In this document: positions 13,701 to 24,811 of the stretch, in pieces
Numbering within the stretch: position 1 is the first letter of the stretch
How the letters are laid out: each line of letters begins with the position of its first letter
Assembly (NCBI GenBank): GCA_038049695.1
Contig: CP142451.1
Coordinates: 8,678,001 to 8,742,000 of the forward strand
Origin: Cinnamomum chago
Lineage: Eukaryota > Streptophyta > Magnoliopsida > Laurales > Lauraceae
Direction of reading: 5' to 3'
Length of the DNA stretch: 64,000 nucleotides
Made by a program: the position numbers and the translations under genes
Notes under the pieces: model-generated
What the model saw: the letters and a program-made list of their open reading frames with translations, nothing else
Told to the model about the DNA's origin: nothing
Database searches by the model: none

Positions 13701-16700
13701 TGGCACTTGGTTGGACCAAGAGAAAAGGCAATAGAGAATTAAATGTTCCAGTGAGAACCTAAGGCTCATGGAGAAGAGTAAACCAGTGGGTGAATGGCAG
13801 AAACCAGGAGAAATTAGGTGTACGATTGGGGAAGATTAAAGGGCAGAAAGAAAAGATGGAGGAGTATAGCTTTGTCAAGGTAGTTTAGGAGGAAGGATGG
13901 AGAGACAAGAGAATTCAAAAGGTAAATGGAAACTCGGGCAGAAAGTAAAGATGGAGGAGCATAGCATTGTCAAGGTAGTTTAGGAGATAGGATGGAGAGA
14001 CAGGAGAATTCAAAAGCTAAATGGAAACTCAGTAGGTGCAGATAACAAGATTTTGATCATAGGAGGCAAAATGGGGTGTGGGTTTTGGAGGTTGACATGG
14101 ATGCCATTGAGGAGACGACGGCCCCCACCCACACACACACTCACCAAAACCCCCCAAAAAAAATAAAAAATAAAAAATTGAAGTGGTGTGTTTGGTGGGC
14201 CATAACCTTGAGGTTGTGGATTCTCAAGTCACATTACCAATTAGAAAAAAGGATTTGTTTACGGGGTGTGGCTGTTGAGCAAAATATGACGATAGTAAAG
14301 CATATGTCTGGTGGGCCACAGACGAATGCTATAGATGGTGAAAATAGAAGATTAGTGTTAAATAATCATTTGTATTGTGACATACAACATCCATTTAATT
14401 TGTTGAATGAATTGTGTTGCTTCTGAGATTTAAGACGCATTTACTGCATTGTTTTCCCCAATTTATTGCATCTCTTTTGACTTCTGGAAAGCAAACATTA
14501 CATGATCAATGAAAAATGGCAGCAAAAAATTCTATGGTAGATCGTGGACGACTAACTCATTTCCCTCACTTCTTTCTGACAAAATATGTGCTTTTGTGGT
14601 TAAATGTAAATTCATTTCATTCAGTTCCACTTTCTCACAAATCATATTTCTTGTGCCTTTTTTTTTTTTCCCTACTATCCTGTACCTTTGTTGTTTGACT
14701 TACATATGGATTTACTAGCTAATGGTCTATTACTTCTAGGCATTACTTGATTGTTTCAGCAGTGACAAATCTATTGGTGAATTTGCTTGGTGTGTGGTTC
14801 TTTAGAAGCTATGCACGCATTAATCTTGGTAAGCTTGTGATGACCTATCAATGAATTAAGTCTGTAATTTAGTTGTTTTTGCTTTTGCCACTACACAATT
14901 TCACACATGCTTTGATTTTTTTTTTAAATAGGACAATTGTTTGAAAACCATTAAATTGAAAATTTCTGGGTTGAGTGCTTGGAGAGAGAGATAGAGATGA
15001 ATAGGCATGGGGCTTCCGTCTTTTATGGTTCTGGTCATAGTTTTCAAAATTGGAATTGCATCGCAAATCGTTCATACATATGAATCGAATTGAATCGCGA
15101 ATCGTAGAATTTTTTTATTTTTCTAATAAAAATAATTAAAAGAAAAAGAATAAGTAATTATTCATAACCATCCATTTTCCCATTTATAGAAGTATAAATA
15201 TAATAACAAGTTCATACAATCATATCAAGAACATCATGAAATATATTAATATATATATTTATGAAATAAATGATGTGTAAATAGTTAAATAAGTTTAAAG
15301 TATCAATATATATTTATTATTTTTAAATCAAAAAATAAAAATAAAATAAAATCTAAACCATCAATCTTACACAGTAGGATATCTCTTAGGGCACGTTTGT
15401 GTACATCTAATTTCCGTGGAAATTGGAAATTGCCACATCAGCAAAATTCATGGGTTTCAAATTCTTTGGAAAAGTTTTTCCGCGGAAGTCAAAATTTTAT
15501 GTTTGGTGCAAAAAGGTTTTCCTCGATGAATTAGTGCTAATGTTGTTTGGTGCAGCTATGGATTTCTTTAGTGAAAACCATTTTTTAGTGAAAACTATTG
15601 GGTGGGTGGGTTGATATGTGTGTGGGGTGGGTGGGGTTGGGAGGGGAAGAGGAAGAAAGAGGATGGTTGGGTGGAGTGAGGGTGAGAGAGAGGAAATTGG
15701 GGGGGCGGTTTTCCGTGGAAATGGACTTCCCATACCCCCCCATAGGAAGTCTATTTCCATGGCTAGGAAGGAAAAAGCTGACGTGGCGAAAAAGCATTTC
15801 CGCGGAAAACTGCCGCACCAAACACATGAAAAAGAAGTTTTCCGTAGAAAACTACAACCTTTTCCGCGGAAATGGGCTACACAAACATGCCCTTAAAGTT
15901 AAGAAAGTGTTCATGAAGGAAAAAAAGAAAACTAAAATAGATTAAAAAAATAAGATATAGACTAGCACCATACGTATAGTCGAATGCTTTAGTTAAATGC
16001 ATTTTCTTTATTCATATTTAAAACCTTATTAAAGTCGCAGAAAATTCTTACGAGGTTTTGTTAACTACTAAATAACCTTTTAAAAATACAAGCGATATAA
16101 GAAAGAGAGAATAAAAAAAGAAAAAAGGTAAAAGATTTTTAATATTAACTTATTGGCTATAGCTATTCTCGCCTAGCCGAATTGCTTGAATCATAAAATT
16201 CGATGAAATGAATATTGAATCGTAGGTTTCACACCTGAATCCTAAGATTCATTTGTAAATGAGATTCATTACATAGATACGGATCGTTTTCCTTAAAAGA
16301 TTCGGGATATGGATTTGGATTCGGAATACGAATCGTAGGATTCTGATAACTATGGTTCTGGTTGCTTTAGCTTCATCCATAATTCAAAAGTTGAGGATAT
16401 TGTTTCGAGGTTGAAATTGTCATCACCATTGGAGTCTCTCTCTATATGTGTGTGCGAGTTATACTTCTCCACTCAAACCCTATTTAAAGTTGCATTCTCT
16501 GTAACTCCTCAATTCATCATTTCTTTCCTTGCTACTCCATTCATGGTCTTTATCCGAACTCCCTTCTCCTAGTTCCTTGTATTTGTAATTTTTTTTCTTT
16601 TCTTGGAATGATAACTTTATTGTGGATTTTGTAGCAGTATAAGAGATATATACTTAAATTCAAATTTACAATCCTTTTCAAGATCAACTTCCACTACACA

Positions 16701-17810
16701 GAAAAGTAGAAATTTCTGCTGTTTTCCTCCCTGATTACCTCCAGAAACAAATGTGGTTTGGGAGGCCTGTACGATCACCTTCATGGGCACCTTTGAAACA
16801 TCTTTCCAATAAAATACTCATTAGTATTAGTGCACCTGAGTTGAACTCCTAACATTCCTGATTACCGCCGATGAGCCTTTATCTGAAACTTTAATATAAA
16901 AACCTTTTTACTTTATGATCAAACTTTAAACTAAAGCTCATGAATTACGTGTATTCTATTTCTATTTCTATTGATTTTGTATTTGCTTGATTATAGTTTA
17001 CAGGAAAGCAGAAGATATGAACTACCACTCTGTCTGTTTACATGTTCTTGCAGATTCTTTTCGAAGGTTGGTTATTTCTCTACTCAGCAAAATGAACAAT
17101 GTTTTTTTATTCATTTCACTTCTTTTGGCATATTTTCTGTGTAACTTTGTTTCCCATCTTTTATATTAAATGGTCCATTCTAAATTGAACTTTGTCAATT
17201 GCGTTTCAGTGCAGGATTGATTCTTGCATCTTGTTTTCTTACTCTTGGGTAAAGGCTCATGTTTCCTGTTTTATATTTTTATTTTTAATTTTTCAATCGC
17301 ATGGATCTTCTTGTAGAGTTTTTGGTTGATATTTGCAATTTTATTCCAGGGTTCAAAATGCCGAGGTGTTGTGCATGGGGCTTGTTTCCATTGTGGTGTT
17401 TATGGTGGCCATGCCACTTTTCAAAGCAGCTGGTGGTGTCTTGCTCCAGATGGCACCCCCAAGCATACCCTCCTCGGCACTCAGTAAGTGCTGGAGACAG
17501 GTATATCTTCTTTTTCAATATTGGTTTTTAATGTAATTATCACTACTTTGTGACACTGTTGACATACTATACTATATAACATGAACATGCTTTGGCTAGA
17601 TTACTGCTCTTGAGGATGTTTCTGAAGTTTCAAATGCGCGGTTTTGGGAATTGGTTCCTGGTCATGTCGTTGGATCATTATTGATACAGGTACGGTATAC
17701 ACATTGCAAACTATGAATATCATGGTGATGCATTGTTTGGTTTGAGTTTTTTACTTTTGAGCATTGGTTGTTGATGTGTTCCTCATGCTATTTGCTTTGT
17801 TGCATCAGAC

Positions 17811-17845
<35 letters not shown>

Positions 17846-19996
17846 ATAGTAATTTTGTTTTCACGTAACACTTGGCGGGATGCCATGAGCCTGTCATACA
17901 GAAATTAAGTATAAAGGGTCTCATCATCACCATTATCATCAAAGCTTTTATCCCATCTATTTGGGTCTACTTTGTGAGATCTCACAATTGGGTTCTTTTA
18001 TTGTTCTTTAAAAGGTTTTCTGAGTTGAAAAATATCGTATTATCTTCTTTTTTATTTTAAATTTAAAGCAGAATTTAGGAATATTATTCCTTGCCTGTCA
18101 AGGTAACATTTGTAATTTTTTTTCTACTATAGTTACAATACTCTATATTTAAAGGGAAGCATTTATTTAAATTGTTTCTGGGGTGTATGTTGTTGATTGG
18201 ATGATATCGCATGAATTTGTCAAATGAAAAAAAAAGCAGGTGAATTATAAATCAGAACTGCCAAAAAAGGCGTTCAGCTAAAATGGGTTAAAAATGTGTA
18301 GATTTAGGTAAAGCATATCGAGGGCAAGTTTAGTGGATGAAAGAATGAACTAGTTTAGATGGTCAAAATTCAATAAAACCTACTCCTAGTGCCACAGTGC
18401 GATAAATTTATTTACTTAGAAGCCGCTATCATAGAACAAAATGGAGGGTTTGAGTTAGATATTGCGAGTAAAAAAACATAGCATGGACTAAGTGGATTCA
18501 GCAGTTAGGGCTAGTGTGATGTATGGAGATGATTTGAATTTGAAGGATGTATGGAGTTGGTAGAAATGATGGAATTATGAGTATATTAATAAAAGGAATT
18601 GACAGAGAACTGGAATTGAAGAAAAATGTCAAATAATATTGTTAAAGATGGTTTGGGCAGAATAGTAGAAAAAAAAAGGTTTGGGCACATTTACAAGAAG
18701 GCAGAAAATGCCTTTGTGAGAGGAATCGAAGGTTTACTAGTAAAAGGCATGAGGAGAAGAGATAGGCCAGTCAAGACCTTAGGTGAAGTAGTGATGAAAA
18801 ACATGTCATTATTTATGGTAACACTTAGTTTGAAGTTGAATAGTCTTCGAGAGGAAGACTATTTGAAAAAAAGGCGACCGTAACTGCATGGGTTTCGCAA
18901 AGTAGGTACAGTTGTCAGTGCTAGGAGATTCTTTTTGTGTGTGTAGGTAGGTAGGTATATGATACTATGTACCAACCGAAAAGCTTAAGCTGATAGGTGG
19001 AATGCCCAAACATGTATATGAAACCCTATCCAACTCAGGACTTGGGTGATGTGGGACTTCCCAACACTCCCCCTCACGTGCATGCCCAACGGATTTCGTA
19101 GATGAGCCTGCCACGTGAGCTACACAAGAACGACGGGATCGGAAACCGCTCTGATACCATGTACCAACCCAAAAGCTTAAGCTGATAGGTGAAAGGCCAA
19201 AACAGGTATATGAAGCCCTCTCAAACCCATTACTTGGGCGATGTGGGGTGTGAGACTTTCCCAACAATAGTTAGGTAGGTTTTGTGGTCTTAGGCTCTTA
19301 GCTTCATATTTAGTGTGTCAGTAGAATTCTTTTAGCCGACCCCATATTGTTGGGATGGGGCTTTGGTAACGATAATGATGATATTGAAGGTAATGATGAT
19401 GATGATATTGAAGTTAAGTAGTGTTGCACATCATATACTGGTTTCGGATTTTCTGTACTACTATTATTCAATGGAACTTAATTCTTGGCACTTCTGATAG
19501 CAGGCATCTTTTCTTCTGAGAAATATTGCTTAATGTGGGCAAATGAGAGCTGTACCTTTATCTGGTTAACTTAACTGTGTATGGGTCAGTGAAAATCCAA
19601 ATGTTGGAGATTCTGGTAACTGGACCAGAAGAAACGGTTCTGTATCTGGCTGTTAGAATTGTCCAATCCTTGTAAGGTGGACCATGTAATGGATGATCTG
19701 GATCCCACATACCAGTGCCTTAAACAAGTGTTTACCACTGGATAATTTCTGTTAACTGTTAAAAAGGTTTTTACATGCCTTGTGGCTATAATGTTGTATC
19801 AAGCTGTGATATGGCGTTGGTACATACTGTGACTGATGCGTGGCTACCACCACTATGCGTTCTTAGATTCTCACTTTTCTTTTTCTTGGAACAGGTGAAG
19901 AAGGGGGCTGATGATCATCCAATACTCCAACATGTGCATGATTTATACCATGACTTAGGCATACAAGACCTGACAGTTCAAACCGATTTTGTCTGA
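7799..19996 (+). CDS. MTP5: MTP5/MTPC2-type cation diffusion facilitator (zinc transporter subunit), 10 exons, 420 aa
   Basis: Exons: 7799-8294, 10145-10253, 12031-12070, 12690-12766, 14740-14828, 16997-17066, 17210-17248, 17350-17500, 17600-17689, 19895-19996. All introns are GT-AG and the total is 421 codons including the stop. Residues 1 to about 135 are a Ser/Arg-rich cytosolic part. Six membrane segments follow from about 142 (LNAAYSTVELILGIFTG), then a C-terminal domain with VPGHVVGSLLIQV. The protein closely follows Arabidopsis MTP5 (At3g12100), which pairs with MTP12 to move zinc into the Golgi, like animal ZnT6 with ZnT5. The TM2 metal motif reads D170-x-x-H173-x-x-x-G177, so the usual second Asp is Gly. 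The TM5 motif H286-x-x-x-D290 is intact. This fits a partner subunit rather than a stand-alone pump. The gene is stretched to 12 kb by transposon-filled introns. Confidence 0.93.
9525..9911. mobile_element. hAT-like MITE in MTP5 intron 1
   Basis: The terminal inverted repeats are tagggatgtaaacagg at the left and ttcattgacatctcta at the right. The flanking 8-mers are ctcatcat (9517-9524) and ttcatcac (9912-9919), six of eight identical, as expected for an old hAT target duplication. The element is 387 bp and has no open frame of note. Confidence 0.55.
11141..11272. repeat. Two-copy tandem repeat, 66-bp period, in MTP5 intron 2
   Basis: The unit beginning agtaaatatatag at 11141 is repeated at 11207 with a few substitutions, including the shared stretch ttctgg..catgatatgcaag. 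It is intronic and AT-rich, with no function visible. Confidence 0.8.
12541..12620 (+). repeat. SINE-like tail with B-box-like motif and poly(A), MTP5 intron 3
   Basis: The sequence gcaaccatgaggttgtgg is followed by gtttcaagtc and then, after a few bases, a run of about 13 A at 12608-12620. The ggttcaagtc-type core resembles the pol III B box of tRNA-derived SINEs. Related segments occur at 14181, 37771 (reverse), 50755 and 60331 (reverse). Confidence 0.4.
12843..13035. repeat. Three-copy tandem repeat, 65-bp period, in MTP5 intron 4
   Basis: The motif ctggagaaac followed by gagggtttgaat starts at 12847, 12912 and 12977. Each unit continues through ctttaatagta and catctcaaagt. The copies differ by a few bases. 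Confidence 0.85.
13841..14030. repeat. Two-copy tandem repeat, 95-bp period, in MTP5 intron 4
   Basis: gggcagaaag begins at 13841 and again at 13936. Both units contain gtcaaggtagtttagga and ggatggagagaca. The region is purine-rich and non-coding. Confidence 0.85.
14181..14247 (+). repeat. SINE-like fragment in MTP5 intron 4
   Basis: ccataaccttgaggttgtgg is followed by attctcaagtcacattacca. This is the same core as the segments at 12541 and 60331. No poly(A) tail or target duplication was resolved. Confidence 0.35.
15389..15892. mobile_element. PIF/Harbinger-like MITE (504 bp) in MTP5 intron 5
   Basis: The left end gggcacgtttgtgtacatc and the right end ctacacaaacatgccc are inverted repeats that extend inward through ttccgyggaaa. 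The flanks are TTA at 15386-15388 and 15893-15895, the trinucleotide duplication typical of PIF/Harbinger. Palindromes of the form TTTCCGCGGAAA recur near 15410, 15476, 15708, 15752, 15798, 15840 and 15861. The middle (15600-15690) is G-rich. There is no transposase. A larger relative lies at 27733-29764. Confidence 0.75.
17815..17842. repeat. (AT)n microsatellite, MTP5 intron 9
   Basis: An uninterrupted AT dinucleotide run of about 14 units lies shortly after the exon 9 donor. Confidence 0.9.
17918..17970 (-). mobile_element. LINE 3'-end fragment, reverse orientation
   Basis: Read on the minus strand this gives gacccaaatagatgggataa, then aagctttgatgataatggtgatgatga. That is the usual 3' terminus of a plant LINE family (GACCCCAAATAGTTGGGATAAGGCTTTGATGATG). 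Only the tip of the element is present. Confidence 0.5.
18626..19430 (+). mobile_element. LINE (non-LTR retrotransposon) 3' remnant in MTP5 intron 9
   Basis: 18626-18880 encodes a degraded C-terminal end of a plant LINE reverse transcriptase. The recognisable blocks are KRFGHIYKKAENAFVR, RRRDRPVKTLGEVV and a late LKLN..EEDYL. The 3' end at 19330-19430 reads tttagccgaccccatattgt, tgggatggggctttgg and then a GATGAT-rich tail, the standard plant LINE terminus. A complete TRIM element (18968-19266) sits between the coding remnant and the tail. Upstream extent is unclear, perhaps to about 18270. Confidence 0.55.
18968..19266 (-). mobile_element. TRIM/SMART-type LTR element (299 bp), minus orientation
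   Basis: Terminal direct repeats lie at 18968-19066 (99 bp) and 19160-19266 (107 bp). On the minus strand each starts TGTTGGGAA and ends GGTTGGTACA. Directly next to the upstream repeat is the minus-strand primer-binding site TGGTATCAGAGC (plus-strand gctctgatacca, 19148-19159). Before the other repeat is the purine tract GTGAGGGGGAG (19067-19077). The internal region is only 93 bp and has no coding capacity. Flanking pentamers do not match, so the duplication has decayed or the ends are shifted. Confidence 0.8.
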
Positions 19997-22900
19997 GCTT
20001 CTTGGCTGCTTTGGATGCAAGGAAGGTAAGCGAGAGCCTTCTTTTTGTGGTCAAAGGCAAGATAGGCAAAAGCTTATAAATCGAAGGTCCCATGCAGATT
20101 TGCAGAACTCCGAGCCATTTGTCCAGCTTGGGTATTGTTCCTTGCCAACCATTTTAAATTATTGCTCCAATGGTTTGGGCTCTCAGTTTAATTTATAATA
20201 GAATTTAATAACAACTGTTTTAGTCTCACACTGTGTGATCTGTAATATGTGTTATAGCATAGCTTATTAATTGATTTTACATGTAATCAACTCTATTCTT
20301 CATTTTTTTACCCTTTTCTTTCTTACATTTAAGAAAAAAAGAGAAATATGAAGTTAATCACGCGGACAATAATATTTGATCTAAGAGTGGTCACTTTTGC
20401 TGATTTAAGCAGAATTTCTTATGTTGTTGTTATAGGGGCTGTCAATGTGGGCAAGCATTTTGGATTTTTGAAAGGTGGCCACCTCAGTAATGAGTTTAAT
20501 GAGGGTGCTACTGCTCAGTGTAATAAAATGCAATTTTTCTGCACTGAAGGACCAAATGGCCATTTTGAAAACCAAGGCAAATCCTGATATGCTTCTTTGT
20601 TGATACCAATGATGTTTTTTTTTTTTTTTTTTCCATACAATGACGTCTTCTTAGAAGATTCCCTTTATCCCTTCATATCTTATCATAATGGTATAGTCAT
20701 TATCCAATTCCTGGTTGTGGGGCCCAAACACAATAGAAGGTTTATTTGGTCCTTGACCAGAGATCATGAGCAAACTGTTTCAGGCGCTATGTGAGACATT
20801 CGGTTTTGTAATAGGCACTGTTGATCTGATGGGTGTTTTAAACCATTAGATATTTGTCCTACAGTTCATTCTGTTTCTTAAGGCAAGCTGGTGCATAACT
20901 GATAGTGTTTGGAGAATTCCTGAGTTGAAGGAGTGGAACTCCACAGTTGGTTACCTGTTGAAAATGTGAGCTGCTCAAAATGAATTCCAGAGTTGTATGG
21001 GATGTTCCCAAAATTCTAGCCACGTGAGAAGTCTCAAATGGCCTTTGGAATTATTAGAATTTCAATATCTTTGACATTTGCAAACCCGTTACCTAAGAGG
21101 AGGATTTAGAAATCCCAATCAAGGGGCAACTTTTGGAGAATAAATAAACTCTCAAGACATGAATTCCCTGAGTTCTGCCAAAGAAATAGGCCCTTAAACT
21201 GTTGATACAAAGTTCTGTCCTTGCTTCTCAAAGATCAATGTTTCTTTCTTCTTGATGAATTGAATGGTAAATACGACTCTAATCAAAATAAAATATGAGC
21301 GGGTCTGATTGTACGCAAGGAGAATCTTGTATAGGGTGGGTTGTTTGGTGGAATTGAATCACAATAATGTTAAGAAATGTATTTTCGAAGTTGACTAATT
21401 TTGGAAAATAAAGCCTTTTGTTTTAAGAAACAAAGCTGATGATCTATATATAGCTATGAAACAATCTCCCCTTTAAAAGAAAATGAATTAAAAGGAGATG
21501 GGAAATGAGCACCCATCTATCATCCTAATAATGTAAATCTTAGGAAAGTCAAGGTAATCTTTTTAATTATCTTTTCTTTAAAACTTTTTACAATAAATTC
21601 ATTCAATTACAAGAATACAAATGGGCCTTTAATGATTTGAATTTAATAGCAGTGACAACTCATTAGTCTCCCATAAATCAGCTGATCTGGACTTTAGAAA
21701 TTCTACATATATTTACCAGACTGTTTTATGATTAGAAAAATAATTGCTTAAGCAGTGCATAAAATTCCACGTGGCAGTGCATGATTGGACAGACCAGGAG
21801 CTCAATGGCCTCCCTCATTTGGTGGACAGGTTGGCAGAGGTAGGTGGGTTGGGCGGTTGAGTTGAGGTGTCACTCCAATTTAGAAATTAGGGTTTTTGTT
21901 GCTATCCCTTTCACAGCATGGTTGGTATGGGCCCAAGGATTTATTTTCATGTGGCTGAGATTAAGACCAAAAGAGAGAGGGCAAGGAGTGTGAGTTGTCT
22001 TTGAATGATTGCACATTTGCTTCTTATTATTATAAACACTGACTTGCATTGGGGCATGAAAACCAAGCCCCACCTCAAATCAAAAGGCAAGGCAAAGAAT
22101 TCCCACCTCTTATCATCAAAGCTAGGTTTCAAACATTTAAAATGGTCTTTGATGATTAGAACAACAGCTTTCTTGCTGGCCACTGCTTCTACACTACTTG
22201 AGTGCTTGGATTTTCCATGTTGAAAACCAAACTGATGGAAATTGGATGGTTTGCTTGGAGAGAAACTGAGCGTGTACTTATGTTTCTATTATATTATTAT
22301 CCCAGTCTAAATTCTACTAAAATAATGTGATTGATGATGAAAATGAAGAGTAACAATACTCTTCATTAATCTAATCGGGATGAAATCTGAACCAACAATG
22401 CCAATACACTAACTAGCGAGCGATTGTGTCATTAGGCGTTTCTCATCTCAAAAATTATGAACCACTTCCATCCAATTATTTCTCATGAGAATTCCTAGCT
22501 ATGACAAATACTTTTCTGTGAGAATTCTGGATTTTATCAAGAATTCTCAAGAGGTATATATTTCTCAAGAATCCTTAATTTTCAATGAGAACTCATAAAA
22601 TGAGACTTGTAAAATGTCATTTTTGGTCGGTAGAACAGCATTGATAAACACAATCCACCGCCCCAGTCCCCACCCACCGTCCCAAGAATTCTATAACTTG
22701 GTCTATCTATCCATTATGGTTTGCCCTTCCACTAGTACTACTTTTGAAATATCAGGCGGCCAGCACAGTGAAGAAAGCACGAGGGAAGAAACAAAATAGT
22801 TCTATGTAGAAAATGACAGCCATCATAAATGGAGATGAGTGTTAAGATGGAAGTCTGAGCTTTTTTCCAAACACGCAAGACTTGAAATAAACGTTTTTTT

Positions 22901-24425
22901 TTTGTGTTCGATATTTTTCACTGAGATGAACTCAATTTGTTTTTGTTAATCCAATGTATTTAAGGCTGTTGTCATTATGAAAATAATGTAGTTTGTATAT
23001 TTTTAATAGATTTTTTTAGCAGAAGAAGCAACACCAGTTAGTGTGATGATTCCTAATTCAGTAATCCACAATCTTGGTTTTTTTATATTTTATATATATT
23101 TTAATTTCAGGTCTGGTTCATGTTGATTTTGCATTTGAGCTAAGTCAAGCTAACCTAGCTCATGCCTAACCTGATGCTCTCATGTTTCCTTGAATCGAAT
23201 TCCATTAAAAAAGAGGTTATTTGATGATCATTTTTGAAAATTCACCTTATAATTTGATGTTTTGTTTTTCATCACCACTTAAAAGAAAACAATTTTGTAT
23301 TGAATTACACGAAACAAGTAGGCCCACCTGTTACCAACTAGATCCCAACCCAATTCATCCCACCCTAGAATGTTATTTCTTACATGATACTTTATATCTA
23401 AATTTTATTTCAATCTTAGATATAATGGGAATGGAGAAATTGAAGTTACATATAAAAGGCTTTGATGATAATGATCATGATGATATAAATTTGCCAAAAC
23501 TTAGATCATCATCTCCAATTTAAAGTAATGCTGCAAATATCACCAATATTTTAAAATTTATCATATTAAGACGGCCTTATCACAATAAATTCGATTTATC
23601 ATTCTATTTGCTTTTATTGTGAATATTTGTGATATTACGTACTAGAAAAAGGAAACAACCCTCACCACTCAATGGGGATACGATTAATGCTATAGTTTAC
23701 TTAAGATATATATTTTTGATATTACTTAAGATATATTAAAACAATGAAAACAACCTATTTTCATTAATTGGAAGATGAATTAATACCTTTATCATCATTA
23801 TCTTATGGACTTAAAATTAAGCCTTTTATCAAAAACATTATTCAGACCTATTATGTAAATCTTATAAATTCTCAATAGTTTGTCATTTGAAAAAATAGTT
23901 GAGATGAAACCCAAATTTCCAAGTTGCCATTTTAGTATTTTTCTTCTTACTTTTGCTTGATTTTTCCTCATTTTTTTATTTATGAAAGAGAATTTACTAT
24001 AAAGAACAAAACATTGAATATCCTGATATTTTCTACTGCCGGTAGTATATTTATGGCACTGTTTCGGATCATTTCGGATCCAACGTAAAGGAACCCGTGT
24101 AACACATTGCTTGTAACGGTTAGATCTTTGCATGTGCATCTTCACTGTTAACGGCTAGTGGTGGGCCACTTAAATGCAACGGTACACTGTGCTGATGCGG
24201 GACCATCGAAGTAATTGTAGTCCGCAGGTGTAGGACTAAAATAATGGAATGTAGGAAAAGAGGAATCTGTTTTCTATCCACTCTCTAGTCTACACTTCTA
24301 TTAAAGGGACATCAATTCCTCCATCTCCTCAGTACTTCACAGCTTGCCCTTTTTTGTTGTGGGTTACTTTGCTTCCTTTGTGAAAAAAGAGAGGTTCTTG
24401 CGGTTGTTTGGAAGAAGAAGAAGAA
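19997..24425. other. Intergenic spacer between MTP5 and PIP1
   Basis: This holds the 3' untranslated end of MTP5 (AT-rich, to roughly 20330) and the upstream region of PIP1. I see no further gene. A run of T lies at 20615-20632. The segment 22460-22620 has several gagaattc / gaattctc palindromic words and may be a decayed fold-back element. The last 150 bp before 24426 are pyrimidine-rich and include ctattaaagg near 24298, a weak TATA candidate for PIP1. Confidence 0.5.
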
Positions 24426-24766
24426 ATGGAAGGAAAAGAGGAGGATGTGAAGGTTGGAGCCAACAGGTTCTCTGAGAGGCAGCCCATAGGGACAGCTGCA
24501 CAGAGCCAGGACAAGGACTACAAGGAGCCCCCACCTGCACCTCTCTTTGAGCCAGGAGAGCTCAGGTCATGGTCTTTTTGGAGGGCTGGGATTGCAGAGT
24601 TCATGGCCACCTTCCTCTTCCTCTATATTACTATTCTAACTGTCATGGGTGTCAAGAGGTCCCCAAACATGTGTGCTAGTGTGGGTATTCAGGGGATTGC
24701 ATGGGCTTTTGGAGGCATGATCTTTGCCCTTGTCTATTGCACTGCTGGTATTTCAGGTGAAGACTC

Positions 24767-24811
<45 letters not shown>

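Noticed and set aside
22005..22223. Overlapping frames on both strands near 22 kb that might be a small gene
   Set aside because: Neither translation looks like a protein family, and there is no coherent start, stop or splice context.
24408..24425. Upstream Glu-rich extension of PIP1
   Set aside because: There is no ATG there. The frame would have to start at TTG, and the family N-terminus begins at the ATG at 24426.
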